A stretch of DNA of 64,000 nt from Neobacillus soli NBRC 102451 (GCF_001591665.1 NZ_BCVI01000016.1:62001-126000); one strand, 5' to 3'. Shown: positions 38,036 to 47,817, counted from the stretch's first letter. Notes: generated from the letters alone by a model not told the origin. Numbers and translations are program-made.

Positions 38036-38064
38036 TTGAAACGAAGGGTAAAATTGGTTATGAT
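38036..38064 (+). promoter_or_regulatory. promoter of the yqeG operon
   Basis: TTGAAA (38036-38041), exactly 17 bp, TATGAT (38059-38064); 63 bp before yqeG. Confidence 0.75.
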
Positions 38065-38126
38065 GGTACAAGAAAAGTGAACATGATGGAAGTCTGCTTT
38101 TATTTATAATTTAATGAGGTGTAAGC

Positions 38127-38645
38127 TTGGTGTTAAAACAATTTTTACCGAATGAACATGTGAAAAGCATTCTTGATATTTCGCCTGAACAGCTACAGGC
38201 GAAAGGGGTAAAAGGAATTATTACGGATTTGGATAATACGTTAGTGGAATGGGATCGTCCCAATGCCACGCCGGCATTGATTAAATGGTTTGATGACATA
38301 AGAAAACATAATATCCTTGTTACGATTGTTTCTAATAATAATGAAGAACGAGTAAAGGCTTTTTCGGACCCGTTGCAAATCCCGTTTATTTTTAGAGCGC
38401 GAAAGCCAATGGCGGTTGCCTTTCACAGAGCCCTTTCAGAAATGGGAATAAAAAAAGAAGAGGCCGTCGTCATTGGAGACCAGTTAATGACGGATGTCCT
38501 CGGCGGGAACCGGGGTGGTTTTCATACCATCCTCGTAGTCCCTGTTGCGCAAACGGACGGATTTTGGACAAAATTTAACCGCTTTGCCGAAAGAAGAATT
38601 TTAAATTGGTTCCGTAAAAAAGGTATGCTTCAGTGGGAGGAATAA
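38127..38645 (+). CDS. yqeG: HAD superfamily phosphatase YqeG
   Basis: This 172-aa HAD-IIIA phosphatase has motif I TDLDNTLVEWD (nucleophile aspartate), motif II TIVSNNNE and motif III/IV VVIGDQLMTDVLGGN. The family is related to mitochondrial phosphatidylglycerophosphatase PTPMT-independent enzymes (GEP4), so a lipid phosphate substrate is possible. The start is TTG 38127 or GTG 38130, after TGAGGTG. It heads the eight-gene cluster that continues with yqeH. Confidence 0.92.
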   Translation: MVLKQFLPNEHVKSILDISPEQLQAKGVKGIITDLDNTLVEWDRPNATPALIKWFDDIRKHNILVTIVSNNNEERVKAFSDPLQIPFIFRARKPMAVAFHRALSEMGIKKEEAVVIGDQLMTDVLGGNRGGFHTILVVPVAQTDGFWTKFNRFAERRILNWFRKKGMLQWEE

Positions 38646-38647
38646 AC

Positions 38648-39754
38648 GTGAGTGAACATCAACATCTTTGTATGGGCTGCGGGGTAAGAGTCCAAACAGA
38701 AAACCCGGAGAAACTAGGATATACACCAGCGTCGGCATTGGAAAAGGAAATGATTATCTGCCAGCGCTGTTTTCGTTTAAAGCATTATAATGAAGTTCAA
38801 GATGTTAATTTAACTGATGATGACTTTTTAAAAATTCTAAATGAAATGGGTAAGTCAGATGCCTTGATTGTGATGATTGTCGACATTTTTGATTTTAATG
38901 GAAGCTGGCTTCCCGGCTTACACCGATTTGTCGGCACAAACAAGGTGCTTCTGGTTGGAAATAAAGTCGATTTATTACCTAAGTCCGTGAACCCGAACAA
39001 ATTGATAAATTGGATGAAGCATGAGGCAAAGGAACTTGGGTTGAAGCCGGCAGATGTATTCCTTGTCAGTGCGGCTAAGGGCTTGTTTATTTCAGAAACG
39101 GCAGCAGCCATTGATGAATTGCGTAATGGGAAGGATGTCTATGTGGTTGGTTGTACCAATGTTGGCAAGTCAACGTTTATCAATCGAATCATTAAAGAGG
39201 TAACAGGTGAAGAGGATGTCATTACCACTTCTCATTTTCCTGGAACGACATTGGATATTATTAAAATTCCACTTGAGGATGGAAAATCGTTAATTGATTC
39301 ACCAGGTATTATTAACCACCACCAAATGGCGCACTTTGTTGATAAGAAGGATTTGAAATTTATCACACCAAAAAAGGAAATTAAGCCAAAAGTGTTTCAA
39401 TTAAATGAAGGACAAACATTATTCTTGGGAGGGTTGGCCCGCTTTGATTATATTAGCGGCGGAAGAAGATCCTTTGTTTGTTATATTTCTAATGAAATAA
39501 ATATTCATCGGACAAAAACAGAAAATGCGACGGAGCTTTATGAAAAGCATGTAGGAGAAATGTTAACACCGCCGCGGACTGAACAATTAGAATCATTTCC
39601 TGAGCTTGTAAAACAAGAATTTATTGTGAAAGAGGGGAAAACGGATATTGTTTTCTCTGGTCTTGGCTGGATCACGATAAATGAGCCTGGGGCAAAAGTG
39701 GCAGCGTATGTACCTAAAGGTGTGCAGACGTTAATCCGAAAATCTTTAATATAA
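38648..39754 (+). CDS. yqeH: ribosome biogenesis GTPase YqeH
   Basis: This 368-aa circularly permuted GTPase is needed for 30S subunit assembly. An N-terminal zinc finger (CMGCGVRV, CQRCFRL) is followed by G4 (NKVD), G5 (SAA), then G1 (GCTNVGKST), G2 and G3 (DSPG), the permuted order. A C-terminal RNA-binding domain completes it. The start is GTG 38648, 2 bp after yqeG, with GGGAGG inside yqeG; the longer frame from 38633 covers that site. Confidence 0.95.
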   Translation: MSEHQHLCMGCGVRVQTENPEKLGYTPASALEKEMIICQRCFRLKHYNEVQDVNLTDDDFLKILNEMGKSDALIVMIVDIFDFNGSWLPGLHRFVGTNKVLLVGNKVDLLPKSVNPNKLINWMKHEAKELGLKPADVFLVSAAKGLFISETAAAIDELRNGKDVYVVGCTNVGKSTFINRIIKEVTGEEDVITTSHFPGTTLDIIKIPLEDGKSLIDSPGIINHHQMAHFVDKKDLKFITPKKEIKPKVFQLNEGQTLFLGGLARFDYISGGRRSFVCYISNEINIHRTKTENATELYEKHVGEMLTPPRTEQLESFPELVKQEFIVKEGKTDIVFSGLGWITINEPGAKVAAYVPKGVQTLIRKSLI

Positions 39755-39811
39755 TCTTCCGGTTTTAGAAATAGAAGCAATCGAAGCCTAAAAAAGGGTG
39801 GGGGGAAACTA

Positions 39812-40651
39812 GTGAAGAAGCTATTTGCAGTATTAGGAGATCCAATTGGACATTCTATGTCGCCAGTCATGCTAAATGATTTATTTTCTTTTTATCATAT
39901 TGATGCTCACTATCTCCCTTTTCAAGTAAAGGCTGAAGTGTTAGGCGAGGCAGTCAGAGGCTTAAAAGCACTGGGTGTCGGTGGATTTAATGTAACGATA
40001 CCGCATAAAAGTAACATCATTCCCTATCTAGATGGGATTGATGAATTAGCTGCCAATATCGGGGCTGTTAATACGGTCGTCAATGAAAACGGGAAACTGA
40101 TTGGCTATAATACGGATGGTCCCGGTTTTTTAAAAGGATTAAAGACATATGTGGATACGCTATCGGGGCAAAGGGTATTAATTATTGGGGCGGGCGGAGC
40201 TGCAAGAGCCATCTATTTTACCATTGCCCAGGAAAAACCACGTGCCGTGGACATTGCAAACCGCACGGTAGACAGAGCATCAAGCCTTATCGATGATTGC
40301 CCGTATACCGCTTCATCACGTGCTTGTTCTTTAGATATGGCCGGTAAATCTTTAAAAGAGTATGATCTAATCATTCAAACGACGATGATTGGAATGTCAC
40401 CAAAAATGGATGAACAGCCATTAGAGTTAACTAATTTACGTAATCAGTCAATGGTTTGTGATATAATATACAACCCGCTTGAAACGCAGTTTTTACATGA
40501 AGCGATTCAAAAAGGGGCAAGAATCCAAAACGGAATCGATATGTTTGTCTATCAGGGAGCACTTGCGTTTGAAAAATGGACAGGGATATTCCCTGATGTA
40601 GAAAGAATGAAAGAGATTGTTTTAAAACAACTAGGAGGGAAATTATGTTAA
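39812..40651 (+). CDS. aroE: shikimate dehydrogenase (NADP+)
   Basis: This 279-aa enzyme reduces dehydroshikimate in aromatic amino acid synthesis. The substrate motif GDPIGHSMSPVMLN is at the N-terminus, the catalytic lysine in FNVTIPHKS, and the NADP-binding GAGGAARA in the middle. The start is GTG 39812 after GGGGGG. The last 7 bp overlap the yhbY start, giving translational coupling. Confidence 0.95.
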   Translation: MKKLFAVLGDPIGHSMSPVMLNDLFSFYHIDAHYLPFQVKAEVLGEAVRGLKALGVGGFNVTIPHKSNIIPYLDGIDELAANIGAVNTVVNENGKLIGYNTDGPGFLKGLKTYVDTLSGQRVLIIGAGGAARAIYFTIAQEKPRAVDIANRTVDRASSLIDDCPYTASSRACSLDMAGKSLKEYDLIIQTTMIGMSPKMDEQPLELTNLRNQSMVCDIIYNPLETQFLHEAIQKGARIQNGIDMFVYQGALAFEKWTGIFPDVERMKEIVLKQLGGKLC

Positions 40652-40935
40652 CAGGTAAACAAAAAGGATTTCTGCGGTCGCAAGCACATCACTTAGATCC
40701 TATTTTTCAAGTAGGAAAAGGCGGAGTAAATGACAATATGATTAAGCAGGTTGCAGATGCGCTCGAAGCTAGAGAGCTTTTTAAAGTGAGCATTCTGCAA
40801 AATTGTGAAGAGGATAAAACGACCGTTGCTGAGCAACTGGCAAAAGGTGCTGGAGCGGAAATTGTTCAAATCATTGGGAATACCGTCATCCTTTATAAAG
40901 AATCTGTTGAGAAGAAAACAATTAAACTACCATAA
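40645..40935 (+). CDS. yhbY: CRM-domain RNA-binding protein YhbY/YqeI
   Basis: This 96-aa protein is a single CRM domain that associates with pre-50S particles. It has the conserved LTGKQKGFLRSQAHHLDPIFQVGKGG start and the RNA-binding GNTVILYKES near the end. The start overlaps the aroE stop; GGAGG lies in aroE. Length is normal for the family. Confidence 0.94.
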   Translation: MLTGKQKGFLRSQAHHLDPIFQVGKGGVNDNMIKQVADALEARELFKVSILQNCEEDKTTVAEQLAKGAGAEIVQIIGNTVILYKESVEKKTIKLP

Positions 40936-40959
40936 TGGAACACGGGAGGAGGCACCAGC

Positions 40960-41529
40960 ATGAAGAAAGTCGGCATCTTGGGCGGCACGTTTGACCCACC
41001 GCATTACGGACATCTTTTGATTGCAAATGAGGTTCTTAGCGCACTTCAGTTGGATGAAATTTGGTTCATGCCAAACCATGAGCCTCCCCATAAAAAAAAA
41101 TCAGAATATATTAAGAATGAGGATCGCCTGCAAATGCTTGAGCACGCCATCCAAGGAAATGAAGCCTTTAAAATTGAGACGATTGAGCTGCACAGACAAG
41201 GACCTTCATATACCGTCGATACCATGAAAATGATTAATGCTGAGTATTCCGGACATCAGTTTTTCTTTATTATTGGGGCGGATATGATTGAATATTTGCC
41301 GAAATGGCATGAAATTGATGAACTTGTCAACCTTGTTCAATTCGTTGGTGTGGATAGGCCAAACTATAGTCATCAAACGGAATACCCCGTCCTGTATGTC
41401 GAGGTGCCGGCGCTCGATGTGTCGTCAAGCATGATTAGAGAAAGAATGAAAACAGGAAAGACGGTTCGTTATTTATTGCCCGATCCAGTCATCCAATTTA
41501 TCGAGGAGAGGCATTTATATGGAACGTGA
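40960..41529 (+). CDS. nadD: nicotinate-nucleotide adenylyltransferase
   Basis: This 189-aa enzyme adenylylates nicotinate mononucleotide in NAD synthesis. It has the nucleotidyltransferase motif [13 protein letters not shown] (residues 8-20) and the late motif [13 protein letters not shown]. The ribosome site is GGGAGGAGG. Its last 11 bp overlap yqeK. Confidence 0.96.
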   Translation: MKKVGILGGTFDPPHYGHLLIANEVLSALQLDEIWFMPNHEPPHKKKSEYIKNEDRLQMLEHAIQGNEAFKIETIELHRQGPSYTVDTMKMINAEYSGHQFFFIIGADMIEYLPKWHEIDELVNLVQFVGVDRPNYSHQTEYPVLYVEVPALDVSSSMIRERMKTGKTVRYLLPDPVIQFIEERHLYGT

Positions 41530-42085
41530 CGTGGCTTTAAAGCTTGTCAAAGTACAATTAACCGAGCATCGTTATCAGCACACTCTAGGTGTAATGGAAA
41601 CAGCGATAACGCTGGCAAAACTGTATGGAGTGGATGAACTAAAGGCAGAAACAGCTGCAATTTTTCATGATTATGCGAAATTTCGTCCGAAAGATGAAAT
41701 GAAGGAAATTATTACGGCACAGGGATTTCCGGGGGATTTGCTTAGCTTTAATAGTGAATTATGGCATGCACCTGTGGGGGCTTACCTAGTTGAAAAGGAA
41801 GCGGGCATCACCAACCAAGAGGTATTGGATGCGATTCGTTATCACACGTCAGGAAGAATAGGGATGACTTTGTTAGAAAAGATCATCTATTTAGCTGATT
41901 ATATCGAACCAGGACGACATTTTCCAGGGGTTGATGAGGTAAGAATGTTAGCCAAAGAAAATTTGGATCAAGCGTTAATTAAAGCGGTACAAAATACAAT
42001 TCTATTTTTGATGAAAAAAAATCAAACAGTTTACCCGGATACCTTTTATATGTACAATGACCTTATTAAAAAATTGGAGGCTTGA
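41519..42085 (+). CDS. yqeK: HD-domain diadenosine polyphosphate hydrolase YqeK
   Basis: This 188-aa HD-fold phosphohydrolase is reported to split Ap4A symmetrically. The metal-binding residues are in [20 protein letters not shown] and WHAPVGAYL, with a final aspartate in [10 protein letters not shown]. It overlaps nadD by 11 bp and ends 3 bp before rsfS, so it is translated from the same message. A link to NAD metabolism by neighbourhood is plausible but unproven. Confidence 0.93.
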   Translation: MERDVALKLVKVQLTEHRYQHTLGVMETAITLAKLYGVDELKAETAAIFHDYAKFRPKDEMKEIITAQGFPGDLLSFNSELWHAPVGAYLVEKEAGITNQEVLDAIRYHTSGRIGMTLLEKIIYLADYIEPGRHFPGVDEVRMLAKENLDQALIKAVQNTILFLMKKNQTVYPDTFYMYNDLIKKLEA

Positions 42086-42088
42086 TGA

Positions 42089-42445
42089 ATGAGTAATCAA
42101 GAACTATTAAAAATTGCCGTGAAGGCAGCAGATGACAAACGTGCGGAGGATATTCTAGCCCTTAACATGCAGAGTATTTCCTTGATTGCCGATTACTTTA
42201 TTATTTGTCACGGTAATTCTGATAAACAAGTGCAGGCAATTGCTAGGGAAATGAAAGAAAAGGCCCAAGAAAACGGCTATGATGTCAAGAGAATGGAAGG
42301 CTTTGATGAAGCAAGATGGATACTAATTGATTTAGGCGATGTGGTTGCCCATGTATTCCATCGTGATGAAAGAAGCTATTACAAATTGGAGCGGTTATGG
42401 GGTGACGCGCCAATAGAAGATATCCACAGTGAGCTGAATACATGA
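42089..42445 (+). CDS. rsfS: ribosome silencing factor RsfS
   Basis: This 118-aa protein binds L14 and blocks subunit joining when nutrients are short. The family motifs DYFIICHGNSDKQVQAIA and EGFDEARWILIDLGDVVAHVFH are both complete. Start ATG 42089, preceded by GGAGG. The stop overlaps the yqeM start by 4 bp (ATGA). Confidence 0.95.
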   Translation: MSNQELLKIAVKAADDKRAEDILALNMQSISLIADYFIICHGNSDKQVQAIAREMKEKAQENGYDVKRMEGFDEARWILIDLGDVVAHVFHRDERSYYKLERLWGDAPIEDIHSELNT

Positions 42446-43203
42446 GTTACGAGCAGTTCGCATACCTTTATGATGAACTGATGAAGGATGCCCCATATGA
42501 TGAGTGGGTACAATTTGTCAAAGAAAAATGCCTGAAATATTCCGTTACTAACGGCTCAACAGCCCCGCAATTGTTGGATTTAGCATGCGGTACAGGCGAG
42601 CTTTCCGTCCGGTTTGCAGAAAATGGTTTTCAAGTGACAGGTGTTGATCTTTCGGAGGATATGCTGGCGGTTGCACAAGCGAAAGCCGAAGAAGCTGGGG
42701 TGAAAGGGATTCCATTTTTCCAGCAAAATATGGCCGATTTAGATGGCCATGGCCAATTTGATGTAATTGGTATTTTTTGTGACTCGTTAAATTATCTGGA
42801 AACCGAAGCAGAAGTCATCGCGACCTTTGCAAATGTCATCGAGCATTTGAGTGATAAGGGGATTTTTATCTTTGATGTCCACTCCATTTATAAAATAGCT
42901 GAGGTATTTATCAACCAAACCTTCGCCCTAAATGAAGAAGAGGTTTCCTATATTTGGAATAGTTTCCCTGGTGAACTTCCGAATAGTGTGGAACATGAGT
43001 TAAGCTTTTTTGTATTGGATGAAAAGACAGGAAAATATGACCGATTTGATGAACTTCATTTGCAGCGGACCTATCCCATTGAGCAATATTCAAACTGGCT
43101 GTTGGAGGCGGGCTTTGAATTGCTGGAGGTCTGTGCTGACTTTGATGATACAGTGCCTTCTACTAATTCAGAACGAATCCTTTTTGTTGCACGAAAAAAA
43201 TAA
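42442..43203 (+). CDS. yqeM: class I SAM-dependent methyltransferase YqeM
   Basis: This 253-aa methyltransferase has motif I LLDLACGTGELSVRFA, post-I VTGVDLSEDML and motif II FDVIGIFCDSLNYL. The N-terminal YEQFAYLYDELMKDAPYDEW is characteristic of the YqeM/CmoM-like subgroup. The substrate is unknown. It is last in the yqeG operon and is followed by a strong terminator. Confidence 0.9.
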   Translation: MSYEQFAYLYDELMKDAPYDEWVQFVKEKCLKYSVTNGSTAPQLLDLACGTGELSVRFAENGFQVTGVDLSEDMLAVAQAKAEEAGVKGIPFFQQNMADLDGHGQFDVIGIFCDSLNYLETEAEVIATFANVIEHLSDKGIFIFDVHSIYKIAEVFINQTFALNEEEVSYIWNSFPGELPNSVEHELSFFVLDEKTGKYDRFDELHLQRTYPIEQYSNWLLEAGFELLEVCADFDDTVPSTNSERILFVARKK

Positions 43204-43239
43204 AAAAAGCCATCTTTTTTTAAAAAGATGGCTTTTTTT
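43203..43239. terminator. bidirectional terminator yqeM / comER
   Basis: GCCATCTTTTT (43209-43219) pairs with AAAAAGATGGC (43222-43232), flanked by an A run and a T run. Confidence 0.92.
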
Positions 43240-43281
43240 AAAAAGATAGCAGGAATTTGTCGGTAAATAGCGAAATAATGA

Positions 43282-44100
43282 TTAGAGAAATTGCATTTCT
43301 ACTTGATCAACATCCTCTTTAAACTTTTCATGTGTTGCCTGAATAAGGTGTTCAAACACTTCCCCAAGCTCATTATCGAATACCTTAATTCCTTCACCTG
43401 TGATTCCGCCTTTTACACATACTTTTTCCTGAAGTGACGGTAAGGTATAATGCCCTTGCTTTAACAATTCACCAAGTCCAACAATCATTTCGCTGGCAAA
43501 AATAGTTGCTGTATTTTCATCAATTTCCGTTTCTTTAACAGCTGCTTGGATGAAACGCTGCAGAAGATAGCTGAAGAAGGCAGGTCCGCAGCTTACAATA
43601 TCGGAGGAAACCCTTGTTATTTTGTCATCGATACAAACTGGCTTAGAAAACTTCATTATTATTTTCTCTATCTTAATCCTCCATGAATCACTGCAATTTT
43701 CTCCATAGGTAATCAATGACACTCCGGATAAAGCACGATTCGTGATACTTGGGATCATGCGGGCTACTGAACATGATACTTTTTTTTCAATTTGGCTTGT
43801 ACTGATAGGGCTCGTTATTGAAATGAGGCATTTTTCCGCGCTTAAATGCGGATTGATTTCATCAAGAATTTTATAAACGTCCAATGGTTTTACACAAATA
43901 AATAGTAAATCCGACTGAGCCGCTACTTCTTCTGCATTTGCCCCAACCCTAATTTCCCTATATTTATCTTTAAGCAGCAAGGCTTTAGATTTTGTCCTGT
44001 TTGTAATCATCATGGAGGAAGGGGAAATGGCTTTTCCATCAAGCAAAGCCTCCACCACAATCCTTCCCATATTACCGGTACCGATAATGCCTATATTCAT
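43282..44100 (-). CDS. comER: ComER, pyrroline-5-carboxylate reductase-like protein
   Basis: This 272-aa Rossmann-fold protein has the NADP motif MNIGIIGTGNMGRIV. The middle and end (SCSVARMIPSITNRALSG, CGPAFFSYLLQRFIQAA, EKVCVKGGITGEGIKVF) follow the P5C reductase fold, including the ProC signature. B. subtilis comER is transcribed opposite comEA and has been linked to sporulation and biofilm entry rather than DNA uptake. Start ATG 44100 after AAGGAGGG; the frame opens 8 codons earlier without a site. Confidence 0.9.
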   Translation of the reverse strand: MNIGIIGTGNMGRIVVEALLDGKAISPSSMMITNRTKSKALLLKDKYREIRVGANAEEVAAQSDLLFICVKPLDVYKILDEINPHLSAEKCLISITSPISTSQIEKKVSCSVARMIPSITNRALSGVSLITYGENCSDSWRIKIEKIIMKFSKPVCIDDKITRVSSDIVSCGPAFFSYLLQRFIQAAVKETEIDENTATIFASEMIVGLGELLKQGHYTLPSLQEKVCVKGGITGEGIKVFDNELGEVFEHLIQATHEKFKEDVDQVEMQFL

Positions 44101-44186
44101 TGTTCGACCCTCCTTCGCATGCAAGATTCTTTTATAACCATATGAAATCGAATTGTGAAATATACCTTTAGAAAGGATGGTTCCAA

Positions 44187-44834
44187 GTGAAAGACTGGTT
44201 GATTGATCACAAGTTTTACGTATTGGCTGTTGTAATTATTGCTATTGGCGGGAGTTATTATTTTTATGGCGAGGATTTTAAAGAATCCCCCGCCAATCAA
44301 TCGATTAATGTGATTGGCAATAAGCTCCAGCCTGAGGTGAAGGAGGGAGAAAACAGTAGCCAGGCTAAAATTGAGGAGCCGGAAAAAATTATGGTAGATG
44401 TTAAGGGTCAAATTAAACAGCCTGGAGTTTATCTTTCCCATTCAGGTGAACGGGTCATTGATGTCATCGGCCGGGCCGGCGGCTTAACGGATCAGGCGGA
44501 CCAGAGCCAGGTGAATTTTGCTGAGCATGTTCAGGATGAAATGGTGATTTACATCCCCGCAAAGGGGGAGGAGGGGCTCGTAACAGCGGGTCCGTCGGGC
44601 GGGAGCATTGCTTCTTCGAGCAATGCAGGCCAAAATCAAGGGAAAATAAATTTAAATAAGGCCGACGAAACTGAATTGCAAAATCTCCCGGGCATCGGTC
44701 CGGCTAAAGCGAAAGCCATCATTGAATATCGGAATTCAAGCGGTCCCTTTAAGGCGGTTGAAGATTTGAAAAATATAAGCGGCATTGGGGACAAGACGTT
44801 TGAAAAATTAAAAGATTTAATTGATGTTCACTGA
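44187..44834 (+). CDS. comEA: competence DNA-receptor protein ComEA
   Basis: This 215-aa membrane-anchored protein binds incoming DNA at the cell surface. A transmembrane helix at about residues 10-29 is followed by an SLBB-like domain (VDVKGQIKQPGVYLSHSG, about 70-125), a serine/glycine linker, and a C-terminal double helix-hairpin-helix (INLNKADETELQNLPGIGPAKAKAIIEY and LKNISGIGDKTFEKLKDLI). Start is GTG 44187 after GAAAGGATGG. It is first of the comEA-comEB-comEC group. I saw no clear ComK box upstream. Confidence 0.94.
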   Translation: MKDWLIDHKFYVLAVVIIAIGGSYYFYGEDFKESPANQSINVIGNKLQPEVKEGENSSQAKIEEPEKIMVDVKGQIKQPGVYLSHSGERVIDVIGRAGGLTDQADQSQVNFAEHVQDEMVIYIPAKGEEGLVTAGPSGGSIASSSNAGQNQGKINLNKADETELQNLPGIGPAKAKAIIEYRNSSGPFKAVEDLKNISGIGDKTFEKLKDLIDVH

Positions 44835-44906
44835 AATCATTATTTGACCAAAATGGACAACCACCGGTAAACTTAAAATAAAATAAAGTTATTAGGAGTG
44901 GGAGAT

Positions 44907-45368
44907 ATGGAGCGGATTTCGTGGGATCAATATTTTATGGCACAAAGCCATTTACTCGCACTAAGAAGCACTTGTAATCGGTTAACAGTGGGTGCAACGG
45001 TAGTAAGGGATAAACGGATCATTGCCGGCGGCTATAACGGTTCGATAGCGGGTGGAGACCATTGTATTGATAAAGGCTGTTATGTCATTGATAATCATTG
45101 TGTAAGGACCATTCATGCGGAAATGAACGCTCTGCTGCAATGTGCAAAGTTTGGCGTTCCTACAGCGGAGGCTGAAATATATGTAACGCATTTTCCTTGT
45201 CTTCAATGTTGTAAAGCGCTCATTCAAGCAGGTATTAAAACGGTCTATTATGCGGTGGATTACAAAAATCATCCCTATGCGATTGAATTATTCGAGCAAG
45301 CAAATGTAAAAGTGGAAAAGGTGGAGTTAACTGAATCCGTCATCGATTTCCGAACGATTAATCACTAA
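44907..45368 (+). CDS. comEB: dCMP deaminase family protein ComEB
   Basis: This 153-aa zinc deaminase has the zinc motifs HAEMNALLQCAKF and PCLQCCKALI, with an extra cysteine/histidine pair (GGDHCIDKGCYVIDNHC) that is usual for dCMP deaminases. It is shorter than the B. subtilis protein as I remember it (about 189 aa), lacking the C-terminal tail; the catalytic core is whole. Start ATG 44907 after GGAGTGGG. In B. subtilis it is not needed for transformation. Confidence 0.92.
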   Translation: MERISWDQYFMAQSHLLALRSTCNRLTVGATVVRDKRIIAGGYNGSIAGGDHCIDKGCYVIDNHCVRTIHAEMNALLQCAKFGVPTAEAEIYVTHFPCLQCCKALIQAGIKTVYYAVDYKNHPYAIELFEQANVKVEKVELTESVIDFRTINH

Positions 45369-45380
45369 TGCCTGCTCCTG

Positions 45381-45401
45381 ACGCCGGTTAAAAGCCGGCG
45401 T
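45381..45401 (+). other. GC-rich hairpin after comEB
   Basis: ACGCCGG (45381-45387) pairs with CCGGCGT (45395-45401). The following TTTCCCCC is a poor U tract, so it may give partial termination before comEC. Confidence 0.6.
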
Positions 45402-45452
45402 TTCCCCCTTAAAAAAATCCTTCTTAAACTAATTCCAAAATGGAGAAAAAAT

Positions 45453-47780
45453 ATGAATGGAAAATATTTTTATTTTGCACTAACGGCTTTTTTTGGCGTG
45501 CTTAGCTCCCTAATTAAATTTCTTCCTTTTTTTATTTTAATGGTCATCTACCTTTATCTTCTTTTTAAGTTTAAAAGATTTACTAAAAATCAACTTGTGC
45601 TCGTGATTGGTTTCTTTTGCGCCTTTTTGCTGATTGGACGGCACACTGTAGTGACAAATCAATCGGTCATTCCTGAAGCAGCGGCCACCTTCTATCTTGA
45701 ATTTACTCTAGATCCAAAAATCGATGGCGACCTGCTGCAGGTACAGGCCGCCGATAAAAGATACAAAGAAAAACTTCTTATTCGGTACAAAATAAAGTCG
45801 GAACAAGAAAAAGAAATGCTACAGGGGCAAAGCTTTTATAGTCTTATTTGCGGGGTGTCAGGCACCTTAAAGAAACCTTCAATTGCAAAAAATCCCAATG
45901 GCTTTAATTACCGAAGCTATCTCACTTCGAAGCGGATTTATTGGATAGCGGAAATTGAGGGAAATCCACTGCAAAATTGTTCCGCAATGAAGGGTTCCCC
46001 GCTGGTCATGATTAAACAGCTTCGGTTTTCCGGTACGCACTACCTTGAAGATCATTTCCCTCCAGAAATAGCCTCGCTGTCGGCCGCTTTAATTTTTGGT
46101 GACAGAAGTATGCTGGGTGCCGATGTGTTAGGAGATTATCAAAAAACCGGTATTGTCCACTTATTAGCCATTTCAGGACTTCATGTTTCACTGTTAATCG
46201 GAATGGTTTTTTATCTTGGGATCCGAATCGGATTAACAAGACAATGGATGACAAATTTCCTGCTAATGCTATTACCTATTTACGTGATCCTGACAGGTGC
46301 CTCTGCATCCGTCATTCGGGCAGCCTTAATGATTTTCCTCGTGTTACTAACAGTCAAATGGAAAAGCCGCCTTAAACTTTTACCGATTGATGCGATTAGC
46401 CTAGCCTTTATGCTTTATTTGTTCTTAGACCCGCTGGTCATTTTTGATGTTGGTTTCGCGCTATCTTTCTCGGTAAGTCTTGTGATCATTTTATCCGCAC
46501 CGTATATCCTCCAGCGATATCAGAAAAATATAGGACGGATGCTAGCAACATCGATAACGGCCCAATTGGCTGCACTTCCATTATTACTGTATTATTACTT
46601 CGAAGTTTCAATGGTAGGAATATTCGCCAATATGTTGTATATCCCGCTTTTTTCTTTTGTCTATCTCCCGGGACTGTATCTATTGTTTATAATCCAATTC
46701 TTGTTTGGAAAAACTCCGTCACTCTTCATTTATCTTTTTTCAAAAATCATAAACTTTGCAAATCTTCTTATTGATTATCTGGCGCACTTTTCTTTTGTCC
46801 GTTTTATTCCAGGGAGGCCCAATTTGCTTTATCTTGCCGTTTATCTTGTCATCATCATCGCCATTTTTTATATCTGGGAATCTTGGACCTTCCCGAAAAG
46901 GAAAGAGAGGCTAATTATATTAATCGTTATCTTATTCACCTTTCAAAATGGCTTGAACTGGTTAAATCCTTACGGTGAGGTGACGATGATTGATGTAGGC
47001 CAGGGTGATAGTATCTTGATTCATCTACCGTATGGAAAGGGGACCTATCTTATTGATACGGGTGGAACACTCCACTTTGCTGAGGAAAAGTGGAGAATGC
47101 GTGCTAAACCGTATGAAGTGGGCCGGGATGTGGTTGTTCCATATCTAAAAGGCAAAGGAATTACCAAGATTGACAAATTAATTTTGACACATGGTGATAT
47201 GGACCATATTGGTGGAAGTTTTTCGATTCTAAAGGAAATAAAGGTAAAAGAAATTCTGATGCCCTCTGTCGTCGAACCATCTTCAACTGAATTGGCCGTC
47301 ATTCAGGAGGCACAGAAAAATGGAATTCCGGTTAGAAAAGTATCAGTCGGGGATCAATGGAAAAGTAAGGGGAATGAGTTTCATATCCTTTCACCTGAAA
47401 GAAATTTTGCTGGTGACCGTAACAGCGGGTCAATCGCTTTATTTGCGCAGGTTGGGGAGGTGAATTGGTTTTTTGGCGGGGATCTTGACCAAGAAGGGGA
47501 ATTGAACATAATAAAAAAATATCCTCACTTGACGGTTGATGTCCTTAAAGCAGGCCATCATGGAAGTAAAACTTCAAGTGCAGAAGCATTCATCGATCAA
47601 TTAAAACCTAGTGTTGCCTTAATTTCTGCGGGTGAAAACAATCGTTTTGGCCATCCCCATCAAGAGGTCCTCGACCGGTTAGGGGAAACAAAGACGATGA
47701 TTTATCGAACCGATCTGCAAGGAGCGATAACCTACCGATTTTATCGCGGAAAAGGAACCTTTTTAACCTTTTTACCATAG
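45453..47780 (+). CDS. comEC: DNA internalization channel protein ComEC/Rec2
   Basis: This 775-aa polytopic membrane protein forms the channel for single-stranded DNA uptake. An N-terminal membrane and OB-like part (about 1-170) carries the conserved NPNGFNYRSYL. The competence domain follows (about 190-490) with GIVHLLAISGLHVSLLIG. The C-terminal metallo-beta-lactamase domain (about 510-775) has LTHGDMDHIGGS and KAGHHGSKTSS and probably degrades the non-transforming strand. Start ATG 45453 after GGAG. Confidence 0.95.
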   Translation: MNGKYFYFALTAFFGVLSSLIKFLPFFILMVIYLYLLFKFKRFTKNQLVLVIGFFCAFLLIGRHTVVTNQSVIPEAAATFYLEFTLDPKIDGDLLQVQAADKRYKEKLLIRYKIKSEQEKEMLQGQSFYSLICGVSGTLKKPSIAKNPNGFNYRSYLTSKRIYWIAEIEGNPLQNCSAMKGSPLVMIKQLRFSGTHYLEDHFPPEIASLSAALIFGDRSMLGADVLGDYQKTGIVHLLAISGLHVSLLIGMVFYLGIRIGLTRQWMTNFLLMLLPIYVILTGASASVIRAALMIFLVLLTVKWKSRLKLLPIDAISLAFMLYLFLDPLVIFDVGFALSFSVSLVIILSAPYILQRYQKNIGRMLATSITAQLAALPLLLYYYFEVSMVGIFANMLYIPLFSFVYLPGLYLLFIIQFLFGKTPSLFIYLFSKIINFANLLIDYLAHFSFVRFIPGRPNLLYLAVYLVIIIAIFYIWESWTFPKRKERLIILIVILFTFQNGLNWLNPYGEVTMIDVGQGDSILIHLPYGKGTYLIDTGGTLHFAEEKWRMRAKPYEVGRDVVVPYLKGKGITKIDKLILTHGDMDHIGGSFSILKEIKVKEILMPSVVEPSSTELAVIQEAQKNGIPVRKVSVGDQWKSKGNEFHILSPERNFAGDRNSGSIALFAQVGEVNWFFGGDLDQEGELNIIKKYPHLTVDVLKAGHHGSKTSSAEAFIDQLKPSVALISAGENNRFGHPHQEVLDRLGETKTMIYRTDLQGAITYRFYRGKGTFLTFLP

Positions 47781-47817
47781 GATATAGGGCAATCATAATT
47801 TTGGGAAATAACAAAAT

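Noticed and set aside
45853..45866. A 14-base copy of the dispersed palindrome half-site (GGGTGTCAGGCACC) inside comEC
   Set aside because: No second arm is present and the encoded CGVSGTLKKP fits the normal ComEC pattern before NPNGFNY, so chance in coding sequence is the simpler explanation.
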